Positions 1 to 10,414 are shown, counted from the first letter of the stretch. The stretch is DNA of 64,000 nt from Shewanella sp. TC10 (GCF_009663145.1 NZ_VKHR01000003.1:62004-126003); one strand, 5' to 3'. The notes: a model not told the origin generated them from the letters alone. A program made the numbers and translations.

Positions 1-359
1 GTGTTTTGCTGAGAATTATTGGCAGCAAGTGCAATTCTAAATTGAGTCCATTGGATACCTAGTTTTTCGCCCGACTGTGTCTGCATATTGGCGGTTAAAT
101 ACCACCACTCTTGGCGAAAGTTATCATGGCTTAAGTGATCATCAGGAAAAGAAAACTGGTAGCCCGAAGTGACACTGTCATAGTCATCTAATTGAGATGA
201 TGGTTCGCCGAGCAGCCCACCCATACTGAGGGGGGAGGTTGACTCAGGTTGCTGACAAGCTCCAACAGCTATAAGTGCTAACAACACAAGCCATAGATGG
301 TTTACTGTCCGCTTCATTTTAAATGCAGGCAAATTCAATTGACGAAATAATGGCTTCAT
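1..359 (-). CDS. AttH/carotenoid-hydratase-like lipoprotein, partial (C-terminus beyond window)
   Basis: This is the 5' part of a gene that runs off the left edge; about 119 residues are visible and there is no stop. A lipoprotein signal follows the second Met (residue 15, ATG at 317), with hydrophobic residues ending at a V-G-A-C lipobox. The segment FPDDHLSHDNFRQEWWYLT is typical of the AttH/CrtC lipocalin-like family, whose members accompany ABC exporters of the AttEFGH type. The first ATG at 359 overlaps the TGA of the permease upstream by four bases (ATGA), which implies translational coupling. The ATG at 317 gives the cleaner signal peptide, so the start is not settled. The substrate is unknown. 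The family assignment is good; the role as partner of the exporter is inferred from the neighbours. Confidence 0.8.
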   Translation of the reverse strand, partial: MKPLFRQLNLPAFKMKRTVNHLWLVLLALIAVGACQQPESTSPLSMGGLLGEPSSQLDDYDSVTSGYQFSFPDDHLSHDNFRQEWWYLTANMQTQSGEKLGIQWTQFRIALAANNSQQN

Positions 360-3001
360 ATTGCCTCCTGCTGCAGACTTTTTATTAATGGTTTTCTAGT
401 CTGCCAGTAAAGTGGAATACCGATTGCGGCTGCACTGGTTGTTAAAGCAATAACCACAACACGAATATAGGCAGGCCAATCCCATAACATAGCAATACTC
501 CAACCAAACGCCTGTAGGGTAACCTTGTTGATCAATAGATAACCCAACACTGCACCAGTAGGCAAAGCCACTAAACAAGTCAGTAGTACTATCAACTGCA
601 TCTGCACGAATGTCATCAGTCTTAACTGGCCTTTAGTGATGCCTAATGCATAAAGCCTTGCTAGTGGTGCTTGTCTTGCTTGGGTAAGCATTAAACAAGC
701 ACTGAATAAGCCTATAGCTGCGACGATTAAAGTTAAGCTGTTTAGTACCATAGTGATTGAAAATGTTTGTTTAAACATGGCTATAGCTTGCTGCTTTATC
801 TTGGCCTGATTGTACATTTGGGCGCTTGAAATAAGCTTGCTGTCGACTAATATTTGCTCCAGTTCACTGATATCACCTTGGTAACTGGCTGCAATGCTTT
901 TAGGCATTTCGGGTAAACCGACTTGTTGCCATAAAGTCTGGTCGATGACGACTTGCCCTTTGGGATTACCATAATCAAAAAATATTCCGCCAATGGTTTT
1001 AGGGGATGTACCTTGCTGTGTTTCTTTTTCCGCTGATTTTTCAAAAGCTGCAATGCTAAAGCTATCTCCAATATTTAAGTCGTACTTAATGGCGATAGGC
1101 TCACTGATGAGAATTTGATTACCTGCTCTGAACTCTGACCATAAATCATTGGTTTGAGATTTTAATGAACTGGTGACTTGGGTTGAGTATAGGTCTCTGG
1201 TGACTAACTCAATTGGCATGTTTTGGTATTGTGACTGAACTGTCCATTGAGTATATACGCCACTGACTTTGTCTTTATCATTCAAAAAATCTTGAATTTG
1301 GAGGATTTTGTCACTTGATGGACGCATGTATAAATCAGCATGAAGCCGACTCTCAAGCCAAGTTTTTAGTGTTACCTCAAAACTACCCACTAAAGTATTC
1401 ATCGATATATTGGCCGTTAATGCTAGCAGCATAGCCATCATGGCTAATGACAAAGGGCCTATTAGCTCTTTGGTCTCAGCAATCATGTAATGCCATATCC
1501 CAGCAGGAAATAACCGAGCTAGCCATTGGCTTATCTTATAGATAGTCAGAGGTAATAAAAGTGGAATAGCAATGATAACAATGCCCATGAGGCCTAAACT
1601 GACTTGATATTGTTTTGCAAAAGGAAAAGCCAACGCGCAGCCAATCAAGCCAATGACAGCAACGGAAAATTGAATACGGTGGATACGAATAAGCTGTCCC
1701 ACTTGACTGACTTTAGTGCTTATTCTCGCTAGAGGTTGATTGGTGAGTTGTCTATATAAAGGCAGGCAAGCCAGTAAACCTGCAAATAATGTCAGTCCCA
1801 TCGCCTGTGCAAGCCATTGCCATTGCCAGGAGCCGGGCATGAGTCTAGCGCCATATAGCTGTTCTAATGTCATGGCAACCATAGGCTGTAACCACAAACT
1901 GAGCTGTAACCCTAATATAAAACCTAGGATTGAACCGATTATAACCAGTAATGCTAACTCGCATATTAATGCCAGCATCAGGTAATTTTTTTGAATGCCA
2001 AGCTGAAGTAATTGAACCAATAACCTTTGGCGCTTCATTAAGCTATATCGGACGCCGTTATAGGCAATAAATAGCCCTACAACAAAGGCCAGCATGCTCA
2101 TGGCGTTAAGATTAAGATGAAAACTACGGGTTAACTCTTGTAGTGCTTGGCCTTGATCTTGTTCTGTGATGTCGGCTTGTTGCTGTAATAAGTCTGCTTG
2201 ATTTATACGGGTAATTAATTGGTCAGGTTTATCAAATAGAGCGATATAAGAAAGTTGATGGGGTTGGTTTAATAATTTTTGCGCTAAGGAAATATCAGCG
2301 ACGATGGCGTTACCGAGTCCAAAGTCATCGTCTAAACCGATGACTTCAAGCTTGATATCGGGAGCTTGTTCGTTGCTAGGGTCTTGTAAAAAGAACTCGC
2401 CATTAGGTGCGACTTTATTTGCCAATGATTGGCTCATTAATAATATATTTTCAGCTGCCACCAGTTTGGCAATCGGAATATTCGGATTGACCAAGTTACT
2501 GTTGCTATTGCTATTGCTATTGCTATGGCTATTGCCGCTATCTGCCTTGTTATCACTTGAGGATACTTGAGTGGTTTGTAGATTAATCGCAGCAAATAAA
2601 TCACTGCCTTGAATTTGCCAGCGTCTGCCTTGTGGGTCAACAACCAAGCCATTCACAATGGCTAGGGCATTGCTAATGCCTGATTGTCGTAATCGAAAAT
2701 AAACCGCTTCATCAAGGTAGCGCGCTCCTGCGTTTGGAGTGATTAATAAGCTCGCCCGTTGGCTGAGAAGTTCTGTGGCTTCACTGTAACTTCTAACTGC
2801 ATTTTCGTTGGTTGATTTAACCCCTATTAACAAAGTAACGGCTAATACTATGCCTAATAAAATAGCGCCTGCTTGCAAAGGAGCGTGTCGGTAATGAGCG
2901 AAGAAAATACCTAAACTCAAACCCACTTCAGATAATGTGGTTATCCTTGAGTGGCGATTGTTATCAAGAGCGTCATTCGCTTGAGACGATTGATTACTCA
3001 T
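356..3001 (-). CDS. ABC transporter permease, double FtsX/MacB-type domains
   Basis: An 881-residue inner-membrane permease. It has an N-terminal transmembrane segment near residues 30-60, a large extracytoplasmic part, a block of membrane segments near 300-490, a second periplasmic part, and three final membrane segments near 750-870. This is the arrangement of fused FtsX-type permeases, equivalent to AttF plus AttG in one chain. It lies between its ATPase (8-bp overlap at 2994-3001) and an AttH-like lipoprotein (4-bp overlap), so the three genes form a tightly coupled operon. Residues near 155-172 are a Ser-Asn repeat encoded by a hexanucleotide microsatellite. The complex probably moves a lipid or hydrophobic compound or acts on lipoproteins; the substrate cannot be read from the sequence. 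Confidence 0.85.
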   Translation of the reverse strand: MSNQSSQANDALDNNRHSRITTLSEVGLSLGIFFAHYRHAPLQAGAILLGIVLAVTLLIGVKSTNENAVRSYSEATELLSQRASLLITPNAGARYLDEAVYFRLRQSGISNALAIVNGLVVDPQGRRWQIQGSDLFAAINLQTTQVSSSDNKADSGNSHSNSNSNSNSNLVNPNIPIAKLVAAENILLMSQSLANKVAPNGEFFLQDPSNEQAPDIKLEVIGLDDDFGLGNAIVADISLAQKLLNQPHQLSYIALFDKPDQLITRINQADLLQQQADITEQDQGQALQELTRSFHLNLNAMSMLAFVVGLFIAYNGVRYSLMKRQRLLVQLLQLGIQKNYLMLALICELALLVIIGSILGFILGLQLSLWLQPMVAMTLEQLYGARLMPGSWQWQWLAQAMGLTLFAGLLACLPLYRQLTNQPLARISTKVSQVGQLIRIHRIQFSVAVIGLIGCALAFPFAKQYQVSLGLMGIVIIAIPLLLPLTIYKISQWLARLFPAGIWHYMIAETKELIGPLSLAMMAMLLALTANISMNTLVGSFEVTLKTWLESRLHADLYMRPSSDKILQIQDFLNDKDKVSGVYTQWTVQSQYQNMPIELVTRDLYSTQVTSSLKSQTNDLWSEFRAGNQILISEPIAIKYDLNIGDSFSIAAFEKSAEKETQQGTSPKTIGGIFFDYGNPKGQVVIDQTLWQQVGLPEMPKSIAASYQGDISELEQILVDSKLISSAQMYNQAKIKQQAIAMFKQTFSITMVLNSLTLIVAAIGLFSACLMLTQARQAPLARLYALGITKGQLRLMTFVQMQLIVLLTCLVALPTGAVLGYLLINKVTLQAFGWSIAMLWDWPAYIRVVVIALTTSAAAIGIPLYWQTRKPLIKSLQQEAI
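2501..2537 (-). repeat. Hexanucleotide microsatellite (Ser-Asn codons) inside permease gene
   Basis: On the minus strand the unit AGCAAT is repeated about four times perfectly, with degenerate flanking units, and encodes a run of Ser-Asn pairs in the first periplasmic region of the permease. A six-base unit keeps the reading frame, so length changes would alter linker length but not switch the gene off. Confidence 0.75.
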
Positions 3002-3674
3002 GAATTTTACCTTGCTCTAAATGCCAACGTCTTTGCATGTAATTCGCGCAGGAGTCGCTATGTGTCACCATTAATACCGTGGTATTAGCGGCTTTGGCTA
3101 GCTCGCAAAGTAATTGCATTACTTGCTGACCGGCTTTTTCATCGAGATTACCTGTGGGTTCATCCGCAAGTAGTAACGCGGGTTTGTGGACTAGTGCTCT
3201 TGCAATTGCAACGCGTTGTTGTTGGCCGCCAGAAAGGGTTTCTACAGGCCTAGTCAATACATCATTTAGCTCAAGCATATTAATCAGCTCGTCACACCAT
3301 GAGCTCCATTTAAGCTTGTTCAACTGCAAAGGGAAGCGGATGTTGTCGATGACATTGAGGGGCGTCAATAAGTTAAATTGCTGGAATACAATGCCTAGTT
3401 GCTGACGGCGAAAGTGGCTCCAATGACTGTCCTGCCATTCTTTGGCTGGCTGATTTAGAAGTCGAAGTTCACCAGTATCGATTTTTTCAAACCCAGCAAT
3501 GATATTCAGTAAGGTGCTTTTACCAGTACCACTTGGTCCTGTTAGTGCAATAGTATCACCAGTGTTTAAAACTAAATCGACACAATCGAGTACTTGATGA
3601 TAGTGGTCGCCATCAGTAAAGCCCTTTGAGACTTGTGATAATTGGCTAACAACATGGCGAACATCTGATTGCAT
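2994..3674 (-). CDS. ABC transporter ATP-binding protein (LolD/MacB/AttE type)
   Basis: A 226-residue cytoplasmic ATPase that energises the permease encoded just downstream. Walker A is GPSGTGKST (near residue 42), the Q-loop is in the region of QQLGIVFQQFN, the signature is LSGGQQQRVAIARAL, Walker B is LLLADEPTGNLD, and the switch His is in MVTHS. The sequence and length fit the LolD/MacB/FtsE class, which pairs with FtsX-type permeases. It is the first gene of the operon; its 3' end overlaps the permease start by eight bases. The upstream region (3675-4076) is shared with the divergent kinase gene. Confidence 0.9.
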   Translation of the reverse strand: MQSDVRHVVSQLSQVSKGFTDGDHYHQVLDCVDLVLNTGDTIALTGPSGTGKSTLLNIIAGFEKIDTGELRLLNQPAKEWQDSHWSHFRRQQLGIVFQQFNLLTPLNVIDNIRFPLQLNKLKWSSWCDELINMLELNDVLTRPVETLSGGQQQRVAIARALVHKPALLLADEPTGNLDEKAGQQVMQLLCELAKAANTTVLMVTHSDSCANYMQRRWHLEQGKIHE

Positions 3675-4076
3675 GACAAGTTCCAGTAAGTCTATTAATT
3701 ACATCATCATACGTTAGTTTTTAAGTTATAGATCGATCTTAAAATGTAATTATATTTTTTATAACCAGGCTGGTTGATTGAACTAGAGGTTTTAATTGCA
3801 ACTTTAGTTGTAACTGTCGCGAACACTGACTAGGCTTTAAAACAGCAGGAATTTAGGGCTAAGTGTATTGTTTAAACTATATTTGTAATTGCAATCATAA
3901 GCTTAAGAGTTATAGTGGTAGAGTGTTTTTTGAGCAGTTTAATCCTTCTTATGATGTATTGGTAAATGTCAGTCCATAACGTAGTGTGAATATATGCTTA
4001 GTCGGTCAAGTTACGGATAACAGCTGGGTTAAATTGATATCAACCAAATTTTGACTTGTTAACGAGACTTGTATTT
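3675..4076. other. Divergent intergenic region, ABC operon / hybrid kinase
   Basis: About 400 bases separate the divergent ATPase and kinase genes. The region is AT-rich, contains a small palindrome AGATCGATCT near 3730, and must hold both promoters. I could not assign convincing -35/-10 pairs or an operator. No coding potential was seen. Confidence 0.5.
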
Positions 4077-7000
4077 ATGGACAAAAATAAGCAAAGGTTA
4101 CACAGTTTTAGAAGTCGAATTTTGGCCTATATAGCATTGCCGCTTATCTTAATTATGGCATTGGTGTATGGGTTTAATGGTTGGATTAATTACCAAGAAC
4201 ATGAAAAAGATGTCTATCAACGTCTAGAACAGCAAGCCGTTCTTTCTGCTAATCACCTTAGTTTTGTTTTGGATTCAGTTCAAAATACCACCCGCGGTTT
4301 GTCTGATTACTTAACCTATGTTGATAGTGACAATTTATACGATGACATTGATAAAATTGAAAATTTATTAGTTAATCGCCTTAAACGTAACCCTAGTATT
4401 TTTGGAAGCGCAATTGCTTACCGCCCTAATTTTCTAACTCAAAAACTTCGTTATGCTCCTTACGCTTACCGTGAAGGTAATAACATCAATATCCTCGATA
4501 TTGGCGCAGAAGCTTATGACTATACTGATGGCAGCTGGAGCTGGTGGACAGATGCGATAGCAAGTCCAACAGGCGTGTGGTCTGAACCTTATTTTGATGA
4601 AGGTGCGGGTAACATTCTTATGATGACGTACTCAAAAGCATTTGGTGATGCAGGCGATCGTTACGGAGTGGTCACAGCAGATCTGGCTTTGAACAAAATA
4701 CCGCAATTAATGAAAATCCCCAGTAAAAACTTGGTGCTTTTAGATGGTAATGACAAGGTCATTTTTTATGATTCAAGCAACAGTGATTTAAAAGGTAGCA
4801 GTGATAAATGGTTATCTGATGATCCACAAAATGATCAACTTAAATCGTTCCTTACTAATAATATTGCAGGCCAAACTGAGGCGGTAACGGTTTCTGGAGA
4901 TCGTTTTCTCGTTAGTGTGGCTAATATTTCGTCGTTAAAGTGGCAAGTGGTTATCGCGACGAGTGATAACGAGCTTAACCAATATTTCTTATCTAACTTC
5001 TCAAGATTAGCTTTTGTTCTATTACTGCTATCCATAGCGTTGTTATTAACCAGTGTTTTGGCATCGAAACGGTTAAGTCGACCCTTAGAAAATCTTGAAA
5101 TCGGCATTATGGATTTCGGCGAAGGAAAAATTGAACGATTGGATGCTAATAGCACCAATATTTCAGAAGTGTCCACTTTAACAAACAAGTTTAATCAGCT
5201 AGCGGATTTACTCGCTGAAAGAGAGTTGGCGTTAAAGGACTCTACTGGTAGTCGATTTGCAAGCTTGATTGACGGTATGAGTGATAAGTCATTTTATTGC
5301 TCGTTAGATCCTCAAGGACAATTGGCGCAAGTCAGTGATGGCGTGATAAAAGTACTTGGAGTAGATGCCGATACGCTCAAGCGTAAATATCAGCGCATGT
5401 TCACTATTGATCCCATTAATGAGCTGAATTGGAATTATATGGAGCAAGCACTTGCTGGGAGTGGAGTTCCTGCTCATCAGGTTGAAATGCTAGCTGCCGA
5501 TGGTGCCATTAGGCGACTTGATGTATTTATGCAGCCTTTGATGACTGATTCTGGTGAATTAATTTCTGTCGAAATGCTATTTACTGATGTCACTGAGCAA
5601 TTTTCAGCTGCGCTTTGGTCGAATGCAGTTATTGAGTCATCACCTCAAGCAATGCTGATTGTGGATGAGCAAGGCGGGATTATTTTCACCAATAGCCGTT
5701 GCCAAGAGTTGTTCGGTTATCAAGCTGATGAGCTATTAGCACTCAATGTTGAGTTACTCTTTCCTGAGCGTTTTAGGAAAAAGCATGATGCGGTCAGATC
5801 AGTTTTTTTAGAACAAGGATTAACTCGGTTTACGACACCTAAAGAAGGGTGGGTGGTATTAAAATCAGATGCAACTGAAATACTGGTGGAAATTAATTTA
5901 GCTTTATTGCCAATAGCCCATGATGGCAAAAAACAAATTGCAGCCACTATTCGTGATTTAACGAGCCAAATGGCAATTGAGCGCAAGATTAAAGACAGCG
6001 AAAACCGCTTTAGAGGATTAGTTGCCAATATTCCTGGTGCGATATACCGAACTCGAATCGATGACCATTGGGTCATGGAGTATGTCAGTAACAATATTGC
6101 TGATATCACTGGTTATCCAGCCACCGATCTGATTGAAAGCCAAAAACTGAAATTCAATACTATTATTCACCCCGATGACGATGCCGATTGTTTCACGGCA
6201 ATATCTCAGGCAATTGAAACTCAGCAAAACTTTGATGTTGAGTATCGTATTTTTCATCGTGATGGTAGCGTCAGATGGATACATGAGAAGGGGAAAGCCA
6301 GCTATGACGAGCAAGGAACGCCCTTATGGTTTGACGGGAGTATCAATGATGTCACTGAGAGCAAACAGGCTCTAGAAGCGATTCAAAACTCACAAAAGCA
6401 GCTAGAAAATATCACCGAATCATTACCTAATTTAGTGTATCAAATGATATGGCATTCTGAGACTGAGCGGGAGTTCAGCTTTTTGTCGGAAGCCTGTATT
6501 AGCATCATTGGTTTTCCGCGTGACATGTTGATGCAAGATTTTGATTTACTGGTAGGAAGAATTATTGATTCAGAAAGGCAGACGATAATTGATGACTTAT
6601 CGGGCAAAAGTGAACAAGGGTTACATTGGGTAACTGAGTTTAGGTATCAACATCCCTCTGGTGAAATTATTTGGCTGCAAGCAGGCGCAAAAGGTCAAGC
6701 ATTGGCAAATGATTCAGTACTCTGGAATGGGTACTTAATGGATATTACTGATCGTAAGAATGCCGAGAAACGTTTAGCTGATAGAGAAAGGCACTTACGC
6801 ACTCTGCTTAACACTGCAGAAATGGGTATTGTGAATATTGATAATCACGGTGTGATCATTAACTGCAACGAGCACTTTGGCCGCAATATCGGCATAAACT
6901 CGAACGAATTAGAAGGGAAACTCTTTTTCGAGTTTATGGTTGTAGACGATAGGGGATTAGCCAGAGAGCGGTTTGAGTTATTGATAAATAGTGCATTTGA

Positions 7001-9368
7001 AAACTTTAATATTGAACCGAGAATGCTTAGCCAAAGTGGTGATGTGATTTGGATGGATATGACCTTTGCTGCCATAAAGAATGATCAAGGTGAGGTGACC
7101 TCTAGCGTGGTTTCAATGGCAGATATTACCACGCTAATGACGGTCTCAAATGAGTTAAAGTTAGCTAAAGATGAAGCCGATGCAGCAAGCAAAGCTAAAA
7201 GTGATTTCTTAGCCAATATGTCCCATGAAATAAGAACGCCAATGAATGCGATCATTGGTATGTCTCATCTTTGTTTGCAAACGGATTTGAATAAGAAACA
7301 ACATAATTTTGTTGAGAAAATAGAGCGAGCATCTAAATCCTTACTCGGAATTATTAACGATATTTTAGATTTTTCAAAAATTGAAGCTGGCAAAATGGAA
7401 ATTGAAATTGTGCCGTTTCAGCTTGACACCATGTTGGAAGATCTTAGCGATATGTTTGCAGTGAAAGCTGCCGATAAACAACTTGAATTGCTGTTCTCCG
7501 TTTCTCCCAATATCCCAAGCCATTTAATGGGCGACCCACTAAGACTGAGCCAAGTGCTGATTAATTTGATGAATAATGCCATCAAGTTCACCGAGCGTGG
7601 AGAAGTGATTTTAGCGATCGATTCTATTGCACAGCAAGGTGATGAACTTGAGCTCAAGTTCAGTGTACGAGACAGTGGTATAGGCTTGACGCCTGAGCAA
7701 TGCAATAAGCTGTTTAAGTCATTTAGCCAAGCCGATAGCTCAACAACCCGAAAATATGGTGGCACGGGGTTAGGGTTAGCGATTTGTAAGCAGTTAGTGG
7801 AGCTGATGGGCGGAGATATTGGCGTAGAAAGTAAACGAGGTGTCGGCAGTACCTTTTACTTTACCGCAAATGTTAGTCAAGCAGATGACTTACAACTTAA
7901 AGTGACCCAAGAGCTGGAGGGTATGGAGATCTTAGTTGTCGACGATAACCAAACCGCACGAGATATTTTACATACTATGCTTAAGAGCATGGGCTTTAAT
8001 GTTGCGCTAGCTAAGGATGGTACCGAAGCAATATCCATGTGCCATTCTAATGATTATCAACTAGCTTTAATAGATTGGAAAATGCCTGGTTTAGATGGAT
8101 TGCAAACCGCTGATACTATAATTAATCAAAGCGCAAACCCTCCTTTGACCATTATGGTATCAGCCCATGCTACGGCAGAATTTACTGATTCTATAAATGA
8201 AAAGGGCATTAATGGATATATCACCAAACCGGTAAGTGCTTCTCGTTTGCTGGATGCCATTATGTCTGCATTAGGCAAGCAAGGTCATATGCCTGTGCGA
8301 GCGAAAGCAAGTGAACTAAATGAAACCTTGTTACAACAGTTAAGTGGCAAAAAAGTCTTGTTAGTCGAAGACAACGACATGAACCAAGAAGTGGCATCAG
8401 AATTTTTAGAACAAGTCGGTATCGAATTAACTATTGCTGATAACGGCCAAATTGCATTGGATAAACTTACACAGCAAGACTTTGATTTAGTATTAATGGA
8501 TTGTCAGATGCCCGTAATGGATGGGTACACGGCAACTGAACAAATTCGTAAAAATAGTACTTATGAAACACTCCCCATTATTGCTATGACTGCCAATGCT
8601 ATGGCAGGTGATAAAGAAAAATGCCTAAGTGTTGGGATGAACGATCATGTTGCTAAACCAATAGAAGTTTCATTGCTGTATCAAACCTTGCTTAAATATT
8701 TAGGTGAAAATGTTGCCAATATTGAATTGGAGAGCGCTCAAAACCTATCTTCAAATAAGGTAGAAACTTGGCCGCAGCATCCTGATATTGATGTCGATCG
8801 TGGTTTGCAGTTAGTACAAAACTCAGCAAGGTTATATCGGAAAATATTGACACGTTTTGTTGAGGGGAAACGTAATATTGCTTCACAAATATCAGCGGCC
8901 GTTGATGCTAACAATCAAGAAGACGCGGTTCGTTATGCTCATACTTTAAAAGGATTATCAGGCAACTTAGCCAGTAATAAACTCTCAGAACTAGCAAAAG
9001 ATCTTGAAAAAAACTTGATTGACGAAGTGGCATTTTCAGTTGAACTTAATGCCACTGATGAATTGGTTAAATCAATATGCGAAGCGATCGATTTATGGTT
9101 AAACGATAATCAACCCATTACGGAAACTGAGACGGTTGAGCTTATAAGTAATTCTGAGTTTCTTGAATCATTAGATAAGCTTTTATTGTTACTTGATGAC
9201 GGTGATGCGAGTTCAATTGATGTAATGGATGACATGCAGCAACAAGTTAATCCACAAACCTGGGAGCTGCTTAAGCCTGTAGGGGTAATGATTAAAGGTT
9301 ATCAATTTGAAGAGGCTGTAGAGTTTATTCAAAAGATTCGCAAAAATTTTGAGTCATCGGCAGATTAA
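4077..9368 (+). CDS. Hybrid sensor histidine kinase: dCache-HAMP-5xPAS-HisKA-HATPase-REC-REC-HPt
   Basis: A membrane sensor of about 1763 residues. The chosen ATG is at 4077; an in-frame TTG at 4056 would add seven residues. Order of parts: transmembrane segment at about 14-36; periplasmic dCache-type domain to about 300; second transmembrane segment at about 308-330; HAMP; five PAS-like domains starting near 394, 515, 645, 775 and 907; HisKA with the phospho-acceptor His1050 in MSHEIRTPMNAI; HATPase with N-box NNAIKF, DSGIGL and GTGLGLAI; a first receiver with Asp1333 (LIDWKMPG); a second receiver with Asp1475 (LMDCQMP); and an HPt domain with His1622 (YAHTLKG). This is a complete internal His-Asp-Asp-His relay. 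A receiver/HD-GYP protein follows 26 bases downstream, so the likely output is c-di-GMP turnover (inference). The periplasmic ligand is unknown. Confidence 0.92.
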   Translation: MDKNKQRLHSFRSRILAYIALPLILIMALVYGFNGWINYQEHEKDVYQRLEQQAVLSANHLSFVLDSVQNTTRGLSDYLTYVDSDNLYDDIDKIENLLVNRLKRNPSIFGSAIAYRPNFLTQKLRYAPYAYREGNNINILDIGAEAYDYTDGSWSWWTDAIASPTGVWSEPYFDEGAGNILMMTYSKAFGDAGDRYGVVTADLALNKIPQLMKIPSKNLVLLDGNDKVIFYDSSNSDLKGSSDKWLSDDPQNDQLKSFLTNNIAGQTEAVTVSGDRFLVSVANISSLKWQVVIATSDNELNQYFLSNFSRLAFVLLLLSIALLLTSVLASKRLSRPLENLEIGIMDFGEGKIERLDANSTNISEVSTLTNKFNQLADLLAERELALKDSTGSRFASLIDGMSDKSFYCSLDPQGQLAQVSDGVIKVLGVDADTLKRKYQRMFTIDPINELNWNYMEQALAGSGVPAHQVEMLAADGAIRRLDVFMQPLMTDSGELISVEMLFTDVTEQFSAALWSNAVIESSPQAMLIVDEQGGIIFTNSRCQELFGYQADELLALNVELLFPERFRKKHDAVRSVFLEQGLTRFTTPKEGWVVLKSDATEILVEINLALLPIAHDGKKQIAATIRDLTSQMAIERKIKDSENRFRGLVANIPGAIYRTRIDDHWVMEYVSNNIADITGYPATDLIESQKLKFNTIIHPDDDADCFTAISQAIETQQNFDVEYRIFHRDGSVRWIHEKGKASYDEQGTPLWFDGSINDVTESKQALEAIQNSQKQLENITESLPNLVYQMIWHSETEREFSFLSEACISIIGFPRDMLMQDFDLLVGRIIDSERQTIIDDLSGKSEQGLHWVTEFRYQHPSGEIIWLQAGAKGQALANDSVLWNGYLMDITDRKNAEKRLADRERHLRTLLNTAEMGIVNIDNHGVIINCNEHFGRNIGINSNELEGKLFFEFMVVDDRGLARERFELLINSAFENFNIEPRMLSQSGDVIWMDMTFAAIKNDQGEVTSSVVSMADITTLMTVSNELKLAKDEADAASKAKSDFLANMSHEIRTPMNAIIGMSHLCLQTDLNKKQHNFVEKIERASKSLLGIINDILDFSKIEAGKMEIEIVPFQLDTMLEDLSDMFAVKAADKQLELLFSVSPNIPSHLMGDPLRLSQVLINLMNNAIKFTERGEVILAIDSIAQQGDELELKFSVRDSGIGLTPEQCNKLFKSFSQADSSTTRKYGGTGLGLAICKQLVELMGGDIGVESKRGVGSTFYFTANVSQADDLQLKVTQELEGMEILVVDDNQTARDILHTMLKSMGFNVALAKDGTEAISMCHSNDYQLALIDWKMPGLDGLQTADTIINQSANPPLTIMVSAHATAEFTDSINEKGINGYITKPVSASRLLDAIMSALGKQGHMPVRAKASELNETLLQQLSGKKVLLVEDNDMNQEVASEFLEQVGIELTIADNGQIALDKLTQQDFDLVLMDCQMPVMDGYTATEQIRKNSTYETLPIIAMTANAMAGDKEKCLSVGMNDHVAKPIEVSLLYQTLLKYLGENVANIELESAQNLSSNKVETWPQHPDIDVDRGLQLVQNSARLYRKILTRFVEGKRNIASQISAAVDANNQEDAVRYAHTLKGLSGNLASNKLSELAKDLEKNLIDEVAFSVELNATDELVKSICEAIDLWLNDNQPITETETVELISNSEFLESLDKLLLLLDDGDASSIDVMDDMQQQVNPQTWELLKPVGVMIKGYQFEEAVEFIQKIRKNFESSAD

Positions 9369-9394
9369 TATTAAACAGGAAATAGGTAATTAAC

Positions 9395-10414
9395 ATGGAA
9401 AAAGCAACCGTGCTGATAGTTGATGACACTCCTGAGAATATCGATATCTTAGTGGGTATTCTCGGCGGAGACTATAAGATTAAAGTGGCAATTGATGGGC
9501 CTAAAGCGCTCGCATTAGCTCAAAAATCTTCACCTGATTTAATATTGCTTGATGTGATGATGCCTGGCATGAATGGTCACGAAGTCTGTCAAAAACTGAA
9601 AAGTGAACCGCTTACTTGCCACATTCCAGTCATTTTTGTCACTGCACTTTCTGATACTGAAGACGAAACTCAAGGCTTTGCCCTCGGCGCTGTTGACTAT
9701 ATTACTAAACCTGTAAGCCCTGCTGTGGTTAAAGCAAGAGTGAAAACCCATTTAAGCCTATATGATCAACAGCGTTTGCTGGAGTCAGAGGTCGAACTAC
9801 GAACTAAAGAGCTTAAAGAAACACGTTTTGAAATTATTAGAAGATTAGGGCGAGCTGCTGAATACAAGGATAATGAAACAGGATTACATGTTATCCGAAT
9901 GAGTCATTACGCGAGGTTACTGGCAAATGCAGCTGGACATTCTTCTCGATTTTGTGAGCTGTTATATAACGCCGCGCCTATGCATGACATTGGTAAAATT
10001 GGCACCCCAGATGCGATTTTAAAAAAACCAGGAAAGCTCGATGCTGACGAGTGGAAAGAGATGCAAGCACATGCTGCCATAGGAGCGGCTATTATTGGTG
10101 ATCATGATGACCCTTTATTACAAATGGCGAAGAGAATCGCCATTAGTCACCATGAAAAATGGGATGGCAGCGGTTACCCAAATGGGCTTTCTGGTGAAGA
10201 TATTCCTATTGAGGGAAGAATAATTGCCATTGCTGATGTATTTGATGCGTTAACCTCCGCAAGGCCCTATAAAAAAGCATGGACTGTAGAAGACACCATA
10301 GGACTCATAGAAAAAGAGTCGGGGAAACACTTTGATCCACAGTTGGTGGAACAATTTAAGTCGGTGTTAGATGATGTTAAATCAATTAAAGCGGAGCATG
10401 AAGAAACATTTTAA
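9395..10414 (+). CDS. Response regulator with HD-GYP phosphodiesterase domain
   Basis: A 339-residue cytoplasmic protein. An N-terminal receiver carries the acidic pair DD10-11, phospho-acceptor Asp53 (LLDVMMPG) and Lys105 (TKPVS). A helical linker at about 115-150 is followed by an HD-GYP domain with HD at 197-198 (MHDIGKIG), HH at 252-253 (SHHEKWDGSG) and GYP at 260-262. All usual metal and c-di-GMP ligands appear present, so it should be an active c-di-GMP phosphodiesterase. It is almost certainly co-transcribed with the hybrid kinase 26 bases upstream, which would phosphorylate Asp53 through its HPt domain. The transcript ends at the hairpin just after the gene. Confidence 0.93.
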   Translation: MEKATVLIVDDTPENIDILVGILGGDYKIKVAIDGPKALALAQKSSPDLILLDVMMPGMNGHEVCQKLKSEPLTCHIPVIFVTALSDTEDETQGFALGAVDYITKPVSPAVVKARVKTHLSLYDQQRLLESEVELRTKELKETRFEIIRRLGRAAEYKDNETGLHVIRMSHYARLLANAAGHSSRFCELLYNAAPMHDIGKIGTPDAILKKPGKLDADEWKEMQAHAAIGAAIIGDHDDPLLQMAKRIAISHHEKWDGSGYPNGLSGEDIPIEGRIIAIADVFDALTSARPYKKAWTVEDTIGLIEKESGKHFDPQLVEQFKSVLDDVKSIKAEHEETF

